Shown: one piece after another, positions 18,877 to 27,103 of the stretch
Layout of the letters: each line of letters opens with the position of its first letter
Position numbering within the stretch: the first letter of the stretch is position 1
From: Streptomyces dengpaensis
GTDB taxonomy: Bacteria; Actinomycetota; Actinomycetes; Streptomycetales; Streptomycetaceae
DNA length: 64,000 bases
Direction: 5' to 3'
Assembly: GCF_002946835.1 (NCBI RefSeq)
Contig: NZ_CP026652.1
Span: 1,860,001 to 1,924,000, forward strand
The notes under the pieces: generated by a model
Told to the model about the DNA's origin: nothing
Seen by the model: the letters and a program-made list of their open reading frames with translations, nothing else
Database searches by the model: none
Program-made: the position numbers and the translations under genes

Positions 18877-19099
18877 GGGTTCGGGACGGATACACACAAG
18901 GATCGGAAGGCGGAGAAGGTCGACAGGATCCCCGTCGAAGGAAACCAGGCATTCGCACGCCACAGCACTCGCTTGATAAGAAATAAGCAGGGCGACTGGC
19001 GCAACGGCGCCTTCGGCAACAACCAGGACGTCACCGTCCAGGATCCGGTCCATCAACCGATGAGCCCGAACGGTTCGTATCACGGGGGACGTACAGGCC

Positions 19100-19411
19100 A
19101 TGGCAAACGATTCAGACCTCAAGGTCAACGTCGACCTTCTCGTGGAATCCGAGTCCCGACTCAAGAGCCTGCGGAAGGAGTTCAAGAACATCGAAAATCG
19201 CAATGACGACATGCACCCCTATTGGGGCAGCGGTGAAATCACCGACACGATGGACGAGTTCGTGGACAACTGGGACGACTACCGGGCAAAGATGCTGGAG
19301 AGCATCGACACCGTAGGGAAACTGGTCAAATCCACCATTGACTCATTCGAGGGCCTGGACGCCGATTTGGCCAAGGGCCTGCGCGACGGGAAGAAGGACA
19401 AGAAGAAGTAA
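19100..19411 (+). CDS. WXG100-like small protein (putative ESX/type VII substrate or partner)
   Basis: 103-residue acidic, helical protein. Two long helices are separated by a turn reading HPYWGSGEITDTM near residues 39-51, followed by FVDNWDDYRAKMLESI; this is the shape of ESAT-6/WXG100 proteins, though the motif is WGSG rather than a strict WxG. The C-terminus is lysine-rich (DGKKDKKK). It heads five same-strand genes, and the next one carries a type VII secretion-like N-terminus. No EccC, EccB, EccD or mycosin gene is in the window, so any secretion machine lies elsewhere. Family call from pattern only. Confidence 0.7.
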   Translation: MANDSDLKVNVDLLVESESRLKSLRKEFKNIENRNDDMHPYWGSGEITDTMDEFVDNWDDYRAKMLESIDTVGKLVKSTIDSFEGLDADLAKGLRDGKKDKKK

Positions 19412-19547
19412 ACTCTTGCCGATCCGACGGCGAGACCCCATGGTGGTGTGCGCCGTCCGGTACGCAGGCCAGGCCTTGGACAGGACGACGGGCGTAAGCA
19501 CGCCACCCGGGGCCGGCGACCACAGCAACGGGGAGACGTAAGAAACA

Positions 19548-20900
19548 GTGGTCACATCGTCCAAGACCAGGCCCAGGGACTGGAATCCGCTCGCCGACTC
19601 CGACCCCGTACCCGGGGATCCTGAGGAGATCCGCGCCGAGGTGAAGCACATGAAGGGCGTCGCGGCGTCGCTCCGCGAACAGGCCCGAATGCTGCGCGGG
19701 ATCGGCGACGACAACGAGCTCAAGGGAAAGTACGCCGGAAAGCTGAAGGAAGAGTCCGGCACGCTCGAAAAGCACCTGCGCGAGGTCGCGGGCCGCTACG
19801 AGCGCGTCCACGGACACCTCACCAACTGGGCCAACGACCTGGAGGACTTCCAGACCCAGGCCGACGGCGTCCTGCGCAGGGCCAAGGAGAAGCAGGAAGA
19901 AGTCGACGCCGAAAGGGCCAAGAAGCAGTCCGGTGACAGCGACAAGCCCAAGCCGTCCGAGAGCGGCGACGAGGGCGATCCGCTGCGCGACTTCCGCGAC
20001 CAGCTCGACCGCATCAAGGAAGACCGCGACAGCCGCGCCCGCCACCACGCGAAGCAGATCCGCGACCAACTCGACGATGTCATCGAGGACAGCTGGTGGG
20101 ACGACATCAAGGGCTGGGTGCACGAGAACGCGGACTGGATCAAGGTCGTCATCGACGTCCTGGGCTGGATCGCGACGATCGTAGGCGTCATCGCCATGTT
20201 CATCCCCGGTCTCAACATCGCCGTCTTTCTGCTGATCGCCGGATTGATCGTGGTCGGCACCAGACTGCTGCTCGTGGCCTCCGGCGACGCCAGCTGGATG
20301 GATGTCGCCATGGATTCCGTCGGCCTGCTCACCATGGGCATGGGGCGCCTCGGCGTCTCCCTGCTCAAGGGAGCGAACTCGGCTACCAAGGCAGCGGCCG
20401 CCGTCTCGCGGGTCGGCAAACTCAAGGACGGCATCCGCGCCCACTCCCGCGTCATGGACGAGCTCGGCCGGACCATTGCCACCACGTCGGACGACGCGAC
20501 CCGGGCCTTCTCGCGCGAGCTGCGCACCTTCATCCGGAAGAAGATCCTCGACGACGCCGGCCGTATCTCCACGGATCCGCAGCTCAGCAAGCTTGCCAAG
20601 GCCGCCAACCTCGGCGACGACGAGGCCGCGAGCCTGTACGCCAATATCGCCAAGAACGGCGCCGCCTTCCCCGACGCCGTCTCATCGGCCTCGCGCATAG
20701 GCGCCAACGCCGGCTACGGCCTCTCCCTCGCGGGCGCCTACATCGGTACCGGCGCCGATTTGATCGACAAGACCTTCGGCCAGAGCGACGCCATCGCCGC
20801 CGCGCACGAAAAGTTCGGCACCCCGGACAAGCCGTTCAGCGAGACATACAACGACTGGAAGGCGAACACCTGGAAGCCGCCCGTCGACACGCACTGGTGA
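19548..20900 (+). CDS. Putative type VII-secreted protein with central membrane hairpin
   Basis: 450 residues. Residues 1-125 start DWNPLADSDPVPGDPEEIRAE and continue as a long coiled-coil bundle, the look of the putative T7SS signal domain of actinobacterial polymorphic toxins. A charged low-complexity linker (about 125-150) and a second helical stretch follow. Residues about 200-245 hold two hydrophobic helices (VVIDVLGWIATIVGVIAMFI and AVFLLIAGLIVVG). The rest (about 260-450) is helical with no catalytic motif I recognise. It could be an effector with a pore-like hairpin or a structural exported protein. GTG 19548 follows GGGGAG. Confidence 0.65.
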   Translation: MVTSSKTRPRDWNPLADSDPVPGDPEEIRAEVKHMKGVAASLREQARMLRGIGDDNELKGKYAGKLKEESGTLEKHLREVAGRYERVHGHLTNWANDLEDFQTQADGVLRRAKEKQEEVDAERAKKQSGDSDKPKPSESGDEGDPLRDFRDQLDRIKEDRDSRARHHAKQIRDQLDDVIEDSWWDDIKGWVHENADWIKVVIDVLGWIATIVGVIAMFIPGLNIAVFLLIAGLIVVGTRLLLVASGDASWMDVAMDSVGLLTMGMGRLGVSLLKGANSATKAAAAVSRVGKLKDGIRAHSRVMDELGRTIATTSDDATRAFSRELRTFIRKKILDDAGRISTDPQLSKLAKAANLGDDEAASLYANIAKNGAAFPDAVSSASRIGANAGYGLSLAGAYIGTGADLIDKTFGQSDAIAAAHEKFGTPDKPFSETYNDWKANTWKPPVDTHW

Positions 20901-20951
20901 GCTGAGCAATGGTCAGACAGCACGAGCCCGACGAACGGAAGTCATGAACTG

Positions 20952-21344
20952 ATGTCCCCCAACCGATCAGTGGCCGACTCGGCGGTGGTGGCCCGCCTCG
21001 GCGGTGGCGTCGTAGCAGCGGCACGCCTGTGCGTCATCGTTCCGGCGGTGTTCATCGTCGCGTACTTCCTGCTGGCCATGGTTACTCCGCGGGCGTTCGT
21101 CCCGGTCTGGGTCTGGACCGAGCGAGCGGTGGTGTCCGCGGGCATTGCCGGCGTGCTGTGGATCTTCACGCGCCACCCATGGCACAGCCGCCGCCCGGCA
21201 GGCCTCACCCATGCCCTCGCCGTCTCCTGCCTCCTCGTCCTGCCTGCGGTCGTGACGGGGTTCTGGCCCGCTGTCTTCGGTGCCTTCGTCACCCCGCTGC
21301 TGGTGGCCGGCTCCGCGATCGTGGAAAGGCTCCGGAGTGTCTGA
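20952..21344 (+). CDS. Small membrane protein of the secretion-linked cassette
   Basis: 130 residues with about four hydrophobic segments (AARLCVIVPAVFIVAYFLLAMV, AVVSAGIAGVLWIF, ALAVSCLLVLPAVVTGFW, FGAFVTPLLVAGSAIV). No recognised domain. It sits between the putative secreted protein and two cytosolic-type proteins, overlapping the next start by 8 bases, so it belongs to the same transcript. By position it could be an immunity-type or accessory membrane protein; nothing in the sequence proves this. Confidence 0.7.
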   Translation: MSPNRSVADSAVVARLGGGVVAAARLCVIVPAVFIVAYFLLAMVTPRAFVPVWVWTERAVVSAGIAGVLWIFTRHPWHSRRPAGLTHALAVSCLLVLPAVVTGFWPAVFGAFVTPLLVAGSAIVERLRSV

Positions 21345-22011
21345 CCTTTCCGACGACGTGCGTACGGTTCCGGCTCCGGCTCCGGGTCCGAACCCCACCA
21401 CATCCCGGGCGCTGGTCGGATACCGGCTCGTCCCCCCGCCAGGCTGGGACATGATCCCCCTGCGGAACGGCACGGACGACGCCGTGCGGCGGATCGTCGA
21501 CCGCTCTGTGGACCATCTGTCGGAGGAGATCCCGAAGGACGACGTCATCAAGGCGCGTCTGGAGCTGATCAAGCGGCTCAACAAGGCTGTCCAGCAGGCG
21601 CGCAAGGCAGGCGGGCTGACGCTCTACCTCCCGGTGGAGCGGATCCATGGCACGCTGGTCGCCGCCTCGATCGTCGTCTCGGAGGCCCTCTCCGGCCCCG
21701 GAGTGAACGTCGCAGGCGACGATGTCGTGGCCCAGCTCCTGGCGGACGGCGCGGGCAGCGAGCCGGTGACCGTCGACGGCGCCGACGGCGTCCGCATGGA
21801 CAAGGTCGTCGCCGCCGACGCGGAGCGCGAGGTCGAGCACGCCTCCCGCCGCATCGACTACGCACTCCCGGTCCCGGGAAGCCCGGTCGCGCAGTCGGTG
21901 ACCGTGTGCTTCAGCACCATCGCCGACGGGGACCCCCGCAGCGAGTTCGCCGACGTCCTGGTGGAACTCTTCGACGCCGTGATGACCACCTTCCGCTGGA
22001 GCTACGAGTGA
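21337..22011 (+). CDS. Hypothetical protein of the secretion-linked cassette
   Basis: 224-residue soluble protein starting at GTG 21337 (VSDLSDDV), whose ribosome site lies in the end of the preceding gene. It has a conserved-looking core GYRLVPPPGWDMIPLRNG...VDRSVDHLSEEIP, then a helical stretch and a beta-rich half (LTLYLPVERIHGTLVAASIVVSEA; ...DYALPVPGSPVAQSVTVCFST). No signal peptide, membrane helix or catalytic motif. Four-base overlap with the next gene. Not recognised; a chaperone-like or immunity role would fit the position. Confidence 0.7.
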   Translation: MSDLSDDVRTVPAPAPGPNPTTSRALVGYRLVPPPGWDMIPLRNGTDDAVRRIVDRSVDHLSEEIPKDDVIKARLELIKRLNKAVQQARKAGGLTLYLPVERIHGTLVAASIVVSEALSGPGVNVAGDDVVAQLLADGAGSEPVTVDGADGVRMDKVVAADAEREVEHASRRIDYALPVPGSPVAQSVTVCFSTIADGDPRSEFADVLVELFDAVMTTFRWSYE

Positions 22012-22598
22012 TCTTCCTCGAGACGGACTCCGACCCCGCGGAGTGGCTGCTCATGCCGCTGGTGTGGGACAGCGTCGACGACCGCCAGAAGTGGGCGCAG
22101 ACGAACGCGGACATGCTGTGGCGGCTGCGCGAGAAGCGCCCGAAGCGGCGCGAGGTCCGCGCTCTCGCACAGCGCTTGGACATGCTGGCCGAGGGCATCC
22201 CCGGCCGGGTCCCCGCCCACCAGGTGTTCCTCTACGCACCTGACCCGCGCCGGATCCCGCTGGCCTTCTACGCCCTCACGGTTCCCAGCGAAGGCGACCG
22301 CACAGCAAGCCTGCGCGAGGCTGTCCAGGCCGATCAGGAGAGCCCGGTGCGTCCGGTCGAGGTGGACACGTTCACGACGGAGAGACTGGGAGAGGGCCTC
22401 CGGTCCCTGCGCTACTGGGGATCCCGCGAAGGCTCACTCATGATGTCGCTCAACTTCGCCTGGCGTTCGGAGCAGTTCGGAGTCGACCTCTCGCTCCGCA
22501 CGGTTGCCGACGACCCCGGCTGGCTGGCCGCTCACCTCGACGAGGTCGATGACTTCGCGCGGAGTCTGTGGCTGGCCGTACCGCCGGACAGGCCCTAG
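22008..22598 (+). CDS. Hypothetical protein ending the secretion-linked cassette
   Basis: 196-residue soluble protein. It opens MIFLETDSDPAEWLLMPLVWDSVDDRQKWAQ and has a mixed alpha/beta composition, with paired segments (VFLYAPDPRRIPLAFYALTVP and SLMMSLNFAWRSEQFGVDLSLRTV) similar in style to those of the preceding protein, suggesting the two may be partners. GTG 22008 overlaps the preceding stop (GTGA). It converges on, and overlaps by 4 bases, the minus-strand gene that follows. Function not recognised. Confidence 0.7.
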   Translation: MIFLETDSDPAEWLLMPLVWDSVDDRQKWAQTNADMLWRLREKRPKRREVRALAQRLDMLAEGIPGRVPAHQVFLYAPDPRRIPLAFYALTVPSEGDRTASLREAVQADQESPVRPVEVDTFTTERLGEGLRSLRYWGSREGSLMMSLNFAWRSEQFGVDLSLRTVADDPGWLAAHLDEVDDFARSLWLAVPPDRP

Positions 22599-22906
22599 CT
22601 GCTCTGGATTTGCGCCCAGAGGTTGCGGGCGAACGTCATGACCTCCGCGCGGAGTTCGGGGTCGCGGGCCACGTAGACCACGACGGCCACGATCACGACG
22701 AGGGTCAGGAAGCCGCGCAGGCTGCCGCCTCCGCCTCCTCCGCCGCCGCCGTACGACGTGGGGCGGTGCGTGATGTGGGGTGCGCCGGTGTGGCGGGCCA
22801 TGTCGTGCATCTCGCGATGTATGCGTACGTGGTTCTGGTGGATCTGCTGGGCCTGCTGCGCGGCCTGCTGGGCTTGCTGCTGGGCCATCCAGGACGGGTC
22901 AGGCAT
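22595..22906 (-). CDS. Small Gln-rich, Gly-linked single-pass membrane protein
   Basis: 103 residues in three parts: a Gln/Ala/His-rich helical N-terminus (WMAQQQAQQAAQQAQQIHQN), a linker with nine glycines in a row at about residues 54-62, and one transmembrane helix LRGFLTLVVIVAVVVYVA followed by a short amphipathic tail. ATG 22906 has a strong GGGGGAG site. Transcribed toward the secretion-linked cassette with a 4-base overlap of coding ends. No known domain. Confidence 0.68.
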   Translation of the reverse strand: MPDPSWMAQQQAQQAAQQAQQIHQNHVRIHREMHDMARHTGAPHITHRPTSYGGGGGGGGGSLRGFLTLVVIVAVVVYVARDPELRAEVMTFARNLWAQIQSS

Positions 22907-23098
22907 CGGTCTCTCCCCCGGTTCGGTGCGGCTTGCGCCGTGTATGCGGGGGCACGCAGGCCCGGGCGCGCGGGGTTCCCGGCGGCGGGGCGTGTTGCAC
23001 GGACCGTACGGTTTCGCGACAGGGGCGGGCGGAAGGGTACGTACCGGCGACTACGGGGCAGGCGGACGGGCGCGTACGGCCAACCACGTGCCGTGGTG

Positions 23099-24013
23099 TC
23101 AGGACGCGCCCGCGAAGTGCTCCCGGACCAGGGACTGCACGACCTGCAGGTCCCCCGCGCTCAACGCGTCCAGGAGGGCACTGTGTTCGGCGGCGTCGGC
23201 CACGAGGTCGGCACGGCCCCGGGAGACGGGACCGCCGACGAGGGGCCACTGGGCGCGGCGGTGCAGGTCGTCCGCGATCCGTACCAGCTGTTCGTTGCCG
23301 GCGAGGGTGAGCACCGCGCGGTGGAAGGCGCGGTCGGACTCGGCGTAGGTCGCACGGCAGCCCGAGGACGCCGCACGCGCCGTGGCCTCGGCGAGCGGGC
23401 GCAGCTCCGCCCAGCACGCGGCGGGCACGGTGCGCGCGAGGCGCAGCATCACCGGGACCTCGATCAGGGCCCGGATCTCGGCGAGTTCGGCCAGCTCGCG
23501 GGTGCCGCGCTCGACGACCCGGAAGCCCCGGTTGGGTACGACCTCGACGGCGCCTTCGAGGGCGAGCTGCTGCATCGCCTCCCGTACGGGTGTCGCGGAC
23601 ACCCCGAACCGCTCGCCGAGCACGGGCGCCGAGTACACCTCTCCGGGCGCGAGCTCGCCCGCGACGAGCGCGGTGCGCAGGGCGTCCAGGATCTGGCCGC
23701 GCACGGAGGCCCGCTGCACGACGGGACGTGCGACCTCGACGCGCGGACGCGGGATGGGCGTCTCGCTGTGCGTGTGCTCGCCCCGAGCCCCGGGCTCGGC
23801 TCCGACCCCGGCCCCAGCGACGGGCCCAGTGGCGGCGGGCCCGGCGGCGGTCCCTGCACCCGTGCCCGTGCGGGCATCTCCCGAGTCGGCACGGCGCGTC
23901 CGCTCCACATCCGCGGCCTGCGGCTGCGACGGCACGCGGACGGACCGCATGCGGATGTCCGGGACCCCCGCCCCGGCGGAGCCGTGCGCGCTGCGCGGAC
24001 CGGTCTGCTCCAC
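23099..24013 (-). CDS. GntR-family regulator (FadR subfamily) with long disordered N-terminus
   Basis: 305 residues. Residues about 100-165 form the winged helix (ILDALRTALVAGELAPGEVYS, FGVSATPVREAMQQLALEGAVEV); the C-terminal FCD domain has YAESDRAFHRAVLTLAGN. The first 95 residues are Ala/Gly/Thr/Pro-rich and appear disordered, unusual for the family, yet GTG 24013 has an excellent AGGAGGAG ribosome site, so the extension is probably real. Divergent from an FhuF-like gene behind an iron box; whether this regulator acts on it is unknown. Target and ligand not predictable. Confidence 0.83.
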   Translation of the reverse strand: MEQTGPRSAHGSAGAGVPDIRMRSVRVPSQPQAADVERTRRADSGDARTGTGAGTAAGPAATGPVAGAGVGAEPGARGEHTHSETPIPRPRVEVARPVVQRASVRGQILDALRTALVAGELAPGEVYSAPVLGERFGVSATPVREAMQQLALEGAVEVVPNRGFRVVERGTRELAELAEIRALIEVPVMLRLARTVPAACWAELRPLAEATARAASSGCRATYAESDRAFHRAVLTLAGNEQLVRIADDLHRRAQWPLVGGPVSRGRADLVADAAEHSALLDALSAGDLQVVQSLVREHFAGAS

Positions 24014-24124
24014 GGGGCCCTCCTCCTGGCTTGGTGGTACTTGGGGGTCAATGCGGCGGTTGCGACCCGTCCGTCAAGCACCATAGGCGCACATGGTGCC
24101 AGTTCAAACATTCGAGGGTTCGGG

Positions 24125-24143
24125 TAAGGTAAGGCTTACCTGT
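24125..24143. promoter_or_regulatory. Iron box (DmdR/IdeR-type operator)
   Basis: The 19 bases TAAGGTAAGGCTTACCTGT match the actinobacterial consensus TTAGGTTAGGCTAACCTAA at 14 positions, with the AGGCTTACCT core intact. It lies 28 bases ahead of the FhuF-like gene. Such sites bind iron-loaded DmdR1/IdeR repressors, so the gene should be induced by iron starvation. Confidence 0.82.
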
Positions 24144-24170
24144 CAACGACCGTGAGGCGGTGGCCCCCGC

Positions 24171-25049
24171 ATGTCCGCTCCCGCCCCGCCCTTGGGCACC
24201 TCGGTCGACACCGGCGTACGCCCGGCCCTCTCGGCCGTCGCGGACGCGTACGCCCAGCTGACCGAGGTTTTCCCGGGGCTGAGCGTCACGGAGTTGAGGC
24301 ACGGGGAAGCGACCCCGCGGGACGGCGGCTGGATCGCCGCCGACGGGCTCGCGGAGGGCGGGGCCGACCTCGACGCGTTTCTCGCGTGGGACGAAACACA
24401 GGTGATCCGGGACTACGGACAGCGGGCGCGGCCGGACGTCGTGGCCAGCTTCGGACTGCACCGGTACGCCTGGCCCGCCTGTCTCCTCATCACCGTTCCC
24501 TGGTTCCTGCGGCGCCGCGTGCCCCGCCTCCCTGTGGAGCACGTCACATACGAGCGCACCCTCGGCCGCATGGCCGTCCGCGTCACCACCTTCGCCTGTC
24601 TGCCCGACGACCCGGCGGCCGGCCTGCCCGGCGCCCGGGTCGTACCGGACGAGGAGGCACTGCGGGCCGAGGTGCGGGCCGCCGTGGCCGAGCACCTGGA
24701 GCCGGTCCTCGGCGGTTTCGGCCCGCGCATGCGGCGGCGCGGCCGGGCCCTGTGGGGCATGGCGACCGACGAGGTCGTCGAAGGCCTCTGGTACGTCGCC
24801 CATCTGCTCGGCGAGGAGCGGCGCGCGATGCGCGAGCTGGAGCTGCTGCTGCCGGGGGCGACCCGGCCGTACGTCGGTTCCGCCGCGTTCCGTGAGCTGA
24901 CGGGCCCGAACGGGGAATCGCTGCCCACCCGCGACCGGGCGAGCTGCTGCCTCTTCTACACCCTGCGCCCCGAGGACACCTGCGCCACCTGCCCGCGGAC
25001 CTGCGACGCGGACCGCGTGACCAAGTTGACGGCTACCACCGCCAGTTGA
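24171..25049 (+). CDS. FhuF-like [2Fe-2S] ferric-siderophore reductase
   Basis: 292-residue cytosolic protein of the FhuF family, which releases iron from imported ferric siderophores by reduction. The C-terminal cluster motif is plain: RASCCLFYTLRPEDTC-x2-C, i.e. CCx10CxxC, near residues 262-277. The body is all-helical with no signal peptide. ATG 24171 directly follows the promoter with the iron box, which supports the iron role independently. Homologues are often labelled only as (2Fe-2S)-binding protein. Confidence 0.83.
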   Translation: MSAPAPPLGTSVDTGVRPALSAVADAYAQLTEVFPGLSVTELRHGEATPRDGGWIAADGLAEGGADLDAFLAWDETQVIRDYGQRARPDVVASFGLHRYAWPACLLITVPWFLRRRVPRLPVEHVTYERTLGRMAVRVTTFACLPDDPAAGLPGARVVPDEEALRAEVRAAVAEHLEPVLGGFGPRMRRRGRALWGMATDEVVEGLWYVAHLLGEERRAMRELELLLPGATRPYVGSAAFRELTGPNGESLPTRDRASCCLFYTLRPEDTCATCPRTCDADRVTKLTATTAS

Positions 25050-25285
25050 GCCAAGGCGATTCACAACTTCCTCACTTGTCGCGGGAACTTTCCACGGAAC
25101 CACTCGTACGGGTAATCTTATTCGTACTCAACTCCCGTCCCTCGCAGGGCAGTTCGAGCAGAATGCCGCCCTGCGCATCCCCTTGCACTCCCTTGGCGGC
25201 CTCTTGCCCCGAAAGCCCCTGAGGGCTGACGGGATTGGGCCACTATGGCGGGCGTTACGCCCTATCCCAATGCAAGGGACCCCAG

Positions 25286-26326
25286 ATGAGACTGACCGAC
25301 ATATCGCTGAACTGGCTGCTTCCTGGCGCCGTTTTGCTCCTGGGACTGCTGGCAGCGGTGGCGGTGCTCGCGCGCGGCAAGCGATCAGGGGAGAACGCGA
25401 GCGGCAGCGACGACTCGTGGGAGCGCAGCGAGGAGCGCCGCAGGCGCAAGGAGGCCGTCTACGGCACCGCCTCGTACGTGCTGCTGTTCTGCTGTGCGGC
25501 CGTCGCCGCCGCCCTGTCCTTCCACGGCCTGGTCGGCTTCGGCGAGCAGAACCTGGGCCTTTCCAACGGCTGGCAGTACCTGGTCCCGTTCGGCCTGGAC
25601 GGTGCGGCGATGTTCTGCTCCGTCCTCGCGGTCCGTGAGGCCAGCCACGGTGACGCGGCGCTCGGCTCCCGCATACTCGTGTGGGCCTTCGCCGCGGCCG
25701 CCGCCTGGTTCAACTGGGTGCACGCACCCCGCGGTCTCGATCACGCGGGCGCCCCGCACTTCTTCGCGGGCATGTCGCTGTCGGCCGCGGTCCTGTTCGA
25801 CCGCGCGCTGAAGCAGACCCGCCGTGCCGCGCTCCGTGAGCAGGGCCTCGTCCCGCGTCCGCTGCCGCAGATCCGCATCGTCCGCTGGCTGCGCGCACCC
25901 CGTGAGACGTACGCCGCCTGGTCACTGATGCTTCTGGAGAACGTCCGCACCCTCGACGAGGCCGTGGACGAGGTGCGCGAGGACCGCCGCCAGAAGGAGC
26001 AGACCCGACTGCGCCGCCGGGAGCAGGAGCGGGTCGAGCGCGCGCACCTGAAGGCGCTCAGCCGCGGCCACCGTGGCCTGGTCGGCCGGGGTGCCGGACG
26101 AGAGCTCGAGACGACGGTGGAGCGGGCGCCGGCCCAGGCCCCCGCGGAGCCTGCCATATCGACCCCGGAGCAGCTGCCCGTACGCTCACGGCCCTCCCTT
26201 ACGCCCGTCCGCAAGAGCACTGATCCGATCACCGTCGACCTCACCGCCGAGGACGACACGATGGCCCTGCCGCGACTCGACTCCCTGGAGCGCAAGCTCA
26301 AGGACCTCGAGCAGCAGTTCGGCTGA
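25286..26326 (+). CDS. DUF2637-type membrane protein
   Basis: 346 residues. An N-terminal helix (WLLPGAVLLLGLLAAVAVLA), a charged loop, then a block of about four membrane helices starting YGTASYVLLFCCAAVAAALSFHGL and containing YLVPFGLDGAAMFCSVLAV and AFAAAAAWFNWVHAP, the layout of the DUF2637 family common in Streptomyces. The C-terminal third is soluble: an Arg/Glu-rich coiled coil (DRRQKEQTRLRRREQERVERAHLKAL), then a disordered tail ending in a short helix. ATG 25286 has AAGGGA upstream. The 236-base leader carries no other gene. Some DUF2637 proteins are linked to plasmid transfer, but no transfer genes are nearby. Confidence 0.8.
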   Translation: MRLTDISLNWLLPGAVLLLGLLAAVAVLARGKRSGENASGSDDSWERSEERRRRKEAVYGTASYVLLFCCAAVAAALSFHGLVGFGEQNLGLSNGWQYLVPFGLDGAAMFCSVLAVREASHGDAALGSRILVWAFAAAAAWFNWVHAPRGLDHAGAPHFFAGMSLSAAVLFDRALKQTRRAALREQGLVPRPLPQIRIVRWLRAPRETYAAWSLMLLENVRTLDEAVDEVREDRRQKEQTRLRRREQERVERAHLKALSRGHRGLVGRGAGRELETTVERAPAQAPAEPAISTPEQLPVRSRPSLTPVRKSTDPITVDLTAEDDTMALPRLDSLERKLKDLEQQFG

Positions 26327-26369
26327 CACCTCCAGAGCGACCAATCGGAGCGACCCTTCAGGGCGACCC

Positions 26370-26397
26370 TTCAGGGACCCCGAAGGAGGTCCCTGAA
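26370..26397. terminator. Bidirectional stem-loop terminator
   Basis: Perfect 10-base arms TTCAGGGACC (26370-26379) and GGTCCCTGAA (26388-26397) with an 8-base loop, between convergent genes. Three short direct repeats of GAGCGACC/GGGCGACC lie just upstream (26335-26367). Confidence 0.78.
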
Positions 26398-26434
26398 GAG
26401 AACCGAGCCTGGAAAACCGCGGCGGCGCAGTGTC

Positions 26435-26887
26435 CTACACCGCGCCGCCGTCCAGTTCGAACCACACCGCCTTGCCCACGCCGTGCGTCCGTACGCCCCA
26501 GGCGTCCGCGAGGGACTGGACGAGGACAAGGCCTCTGCCGTGCGTACCGTCGTCGGCGTCCGGTACCCGCAGACTGGGCCTGCGTCCCACGAAGTCCCTC
26601 ACTTCCACGCGGAGTCCGCGGGGTGAGAGGGTGGCCGTCAGAACCGCGTCGTGGTCGGTGTGTATGAGTGCGTTGGTGACGAGCTCGCTGGTCAGCAGCT
26701 CGGCTGTCTCGGACCTTCCCGGCCTCCCCCAGTGCCGTAAGAGCTCCCTCAGCGCCTTGCGGGCCTCGGGAACCGCCCGCAGGTCCGCTCTGCCCAGCCT
26801 GCGCCTGAGCTGTGCGCCTTCCGGCTGGTCCGTCACCTCGTCGGCCGCTTCCTCCACTGCCTTCGCGGAGGAGGTCCCCATGGCCAT
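26435..26887 (-). CDS. HATPase_c anti-sigma-type regulatory kinase (RsbW/SpoIIAB-like)
   Basis: 150-residue protein with a histidine-kinase-like ATPase fold: N-box ELLTSELVTNALIHTD, G1 box LRVEVRDFVGRRPSLR and G2 region GTHGRGLVLVQSLADAWG. Streptomyces encode many such single-domain proteins that bind sigma factors or anti-anti-sigma factors. ATG 26887 is chosen because GGGAGGTGG lies 3-10 bases upstream; an open frame reaches 27004 and would add 39 residues. Divergent from the mannosidase gene. No sigma factor or antagonist is adjacent. Confidence 0.82.
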   Translation of the reverse strand: MAMGTSSAKAVEEAADEVTDQPEGAQLRRRLGRADLRAVPEARKALRELLRHWGRPGRSETAELLTSELVTNALIHTDHDAVLTATLSPRGLRVEVRDFVGRRPSLRVPDADDGTHGRGLVLVQSLADAWGVRTHGVGKAVWFELDGGAV

Positions 26888-27103
26888 GGGGCCACCTCCC
26901 CGTGCCTGCCTCTTCATGACCCCCGCCTGCACGCCGATGCCGGTTCCCTCCTGCTCGAACACGTTCACGGGGATCCATGCCCGCGTCGGGAACGCGACAG
27001 TCATGTCGAATCGTCAACCAACTCCTGGGTGTCCACGGGTACGCGGTAACTCCGTGGGGAAGTGACACTGGGGACAGAGCCGTCCGAGCGCCGAGGAGCC
27101 GCT

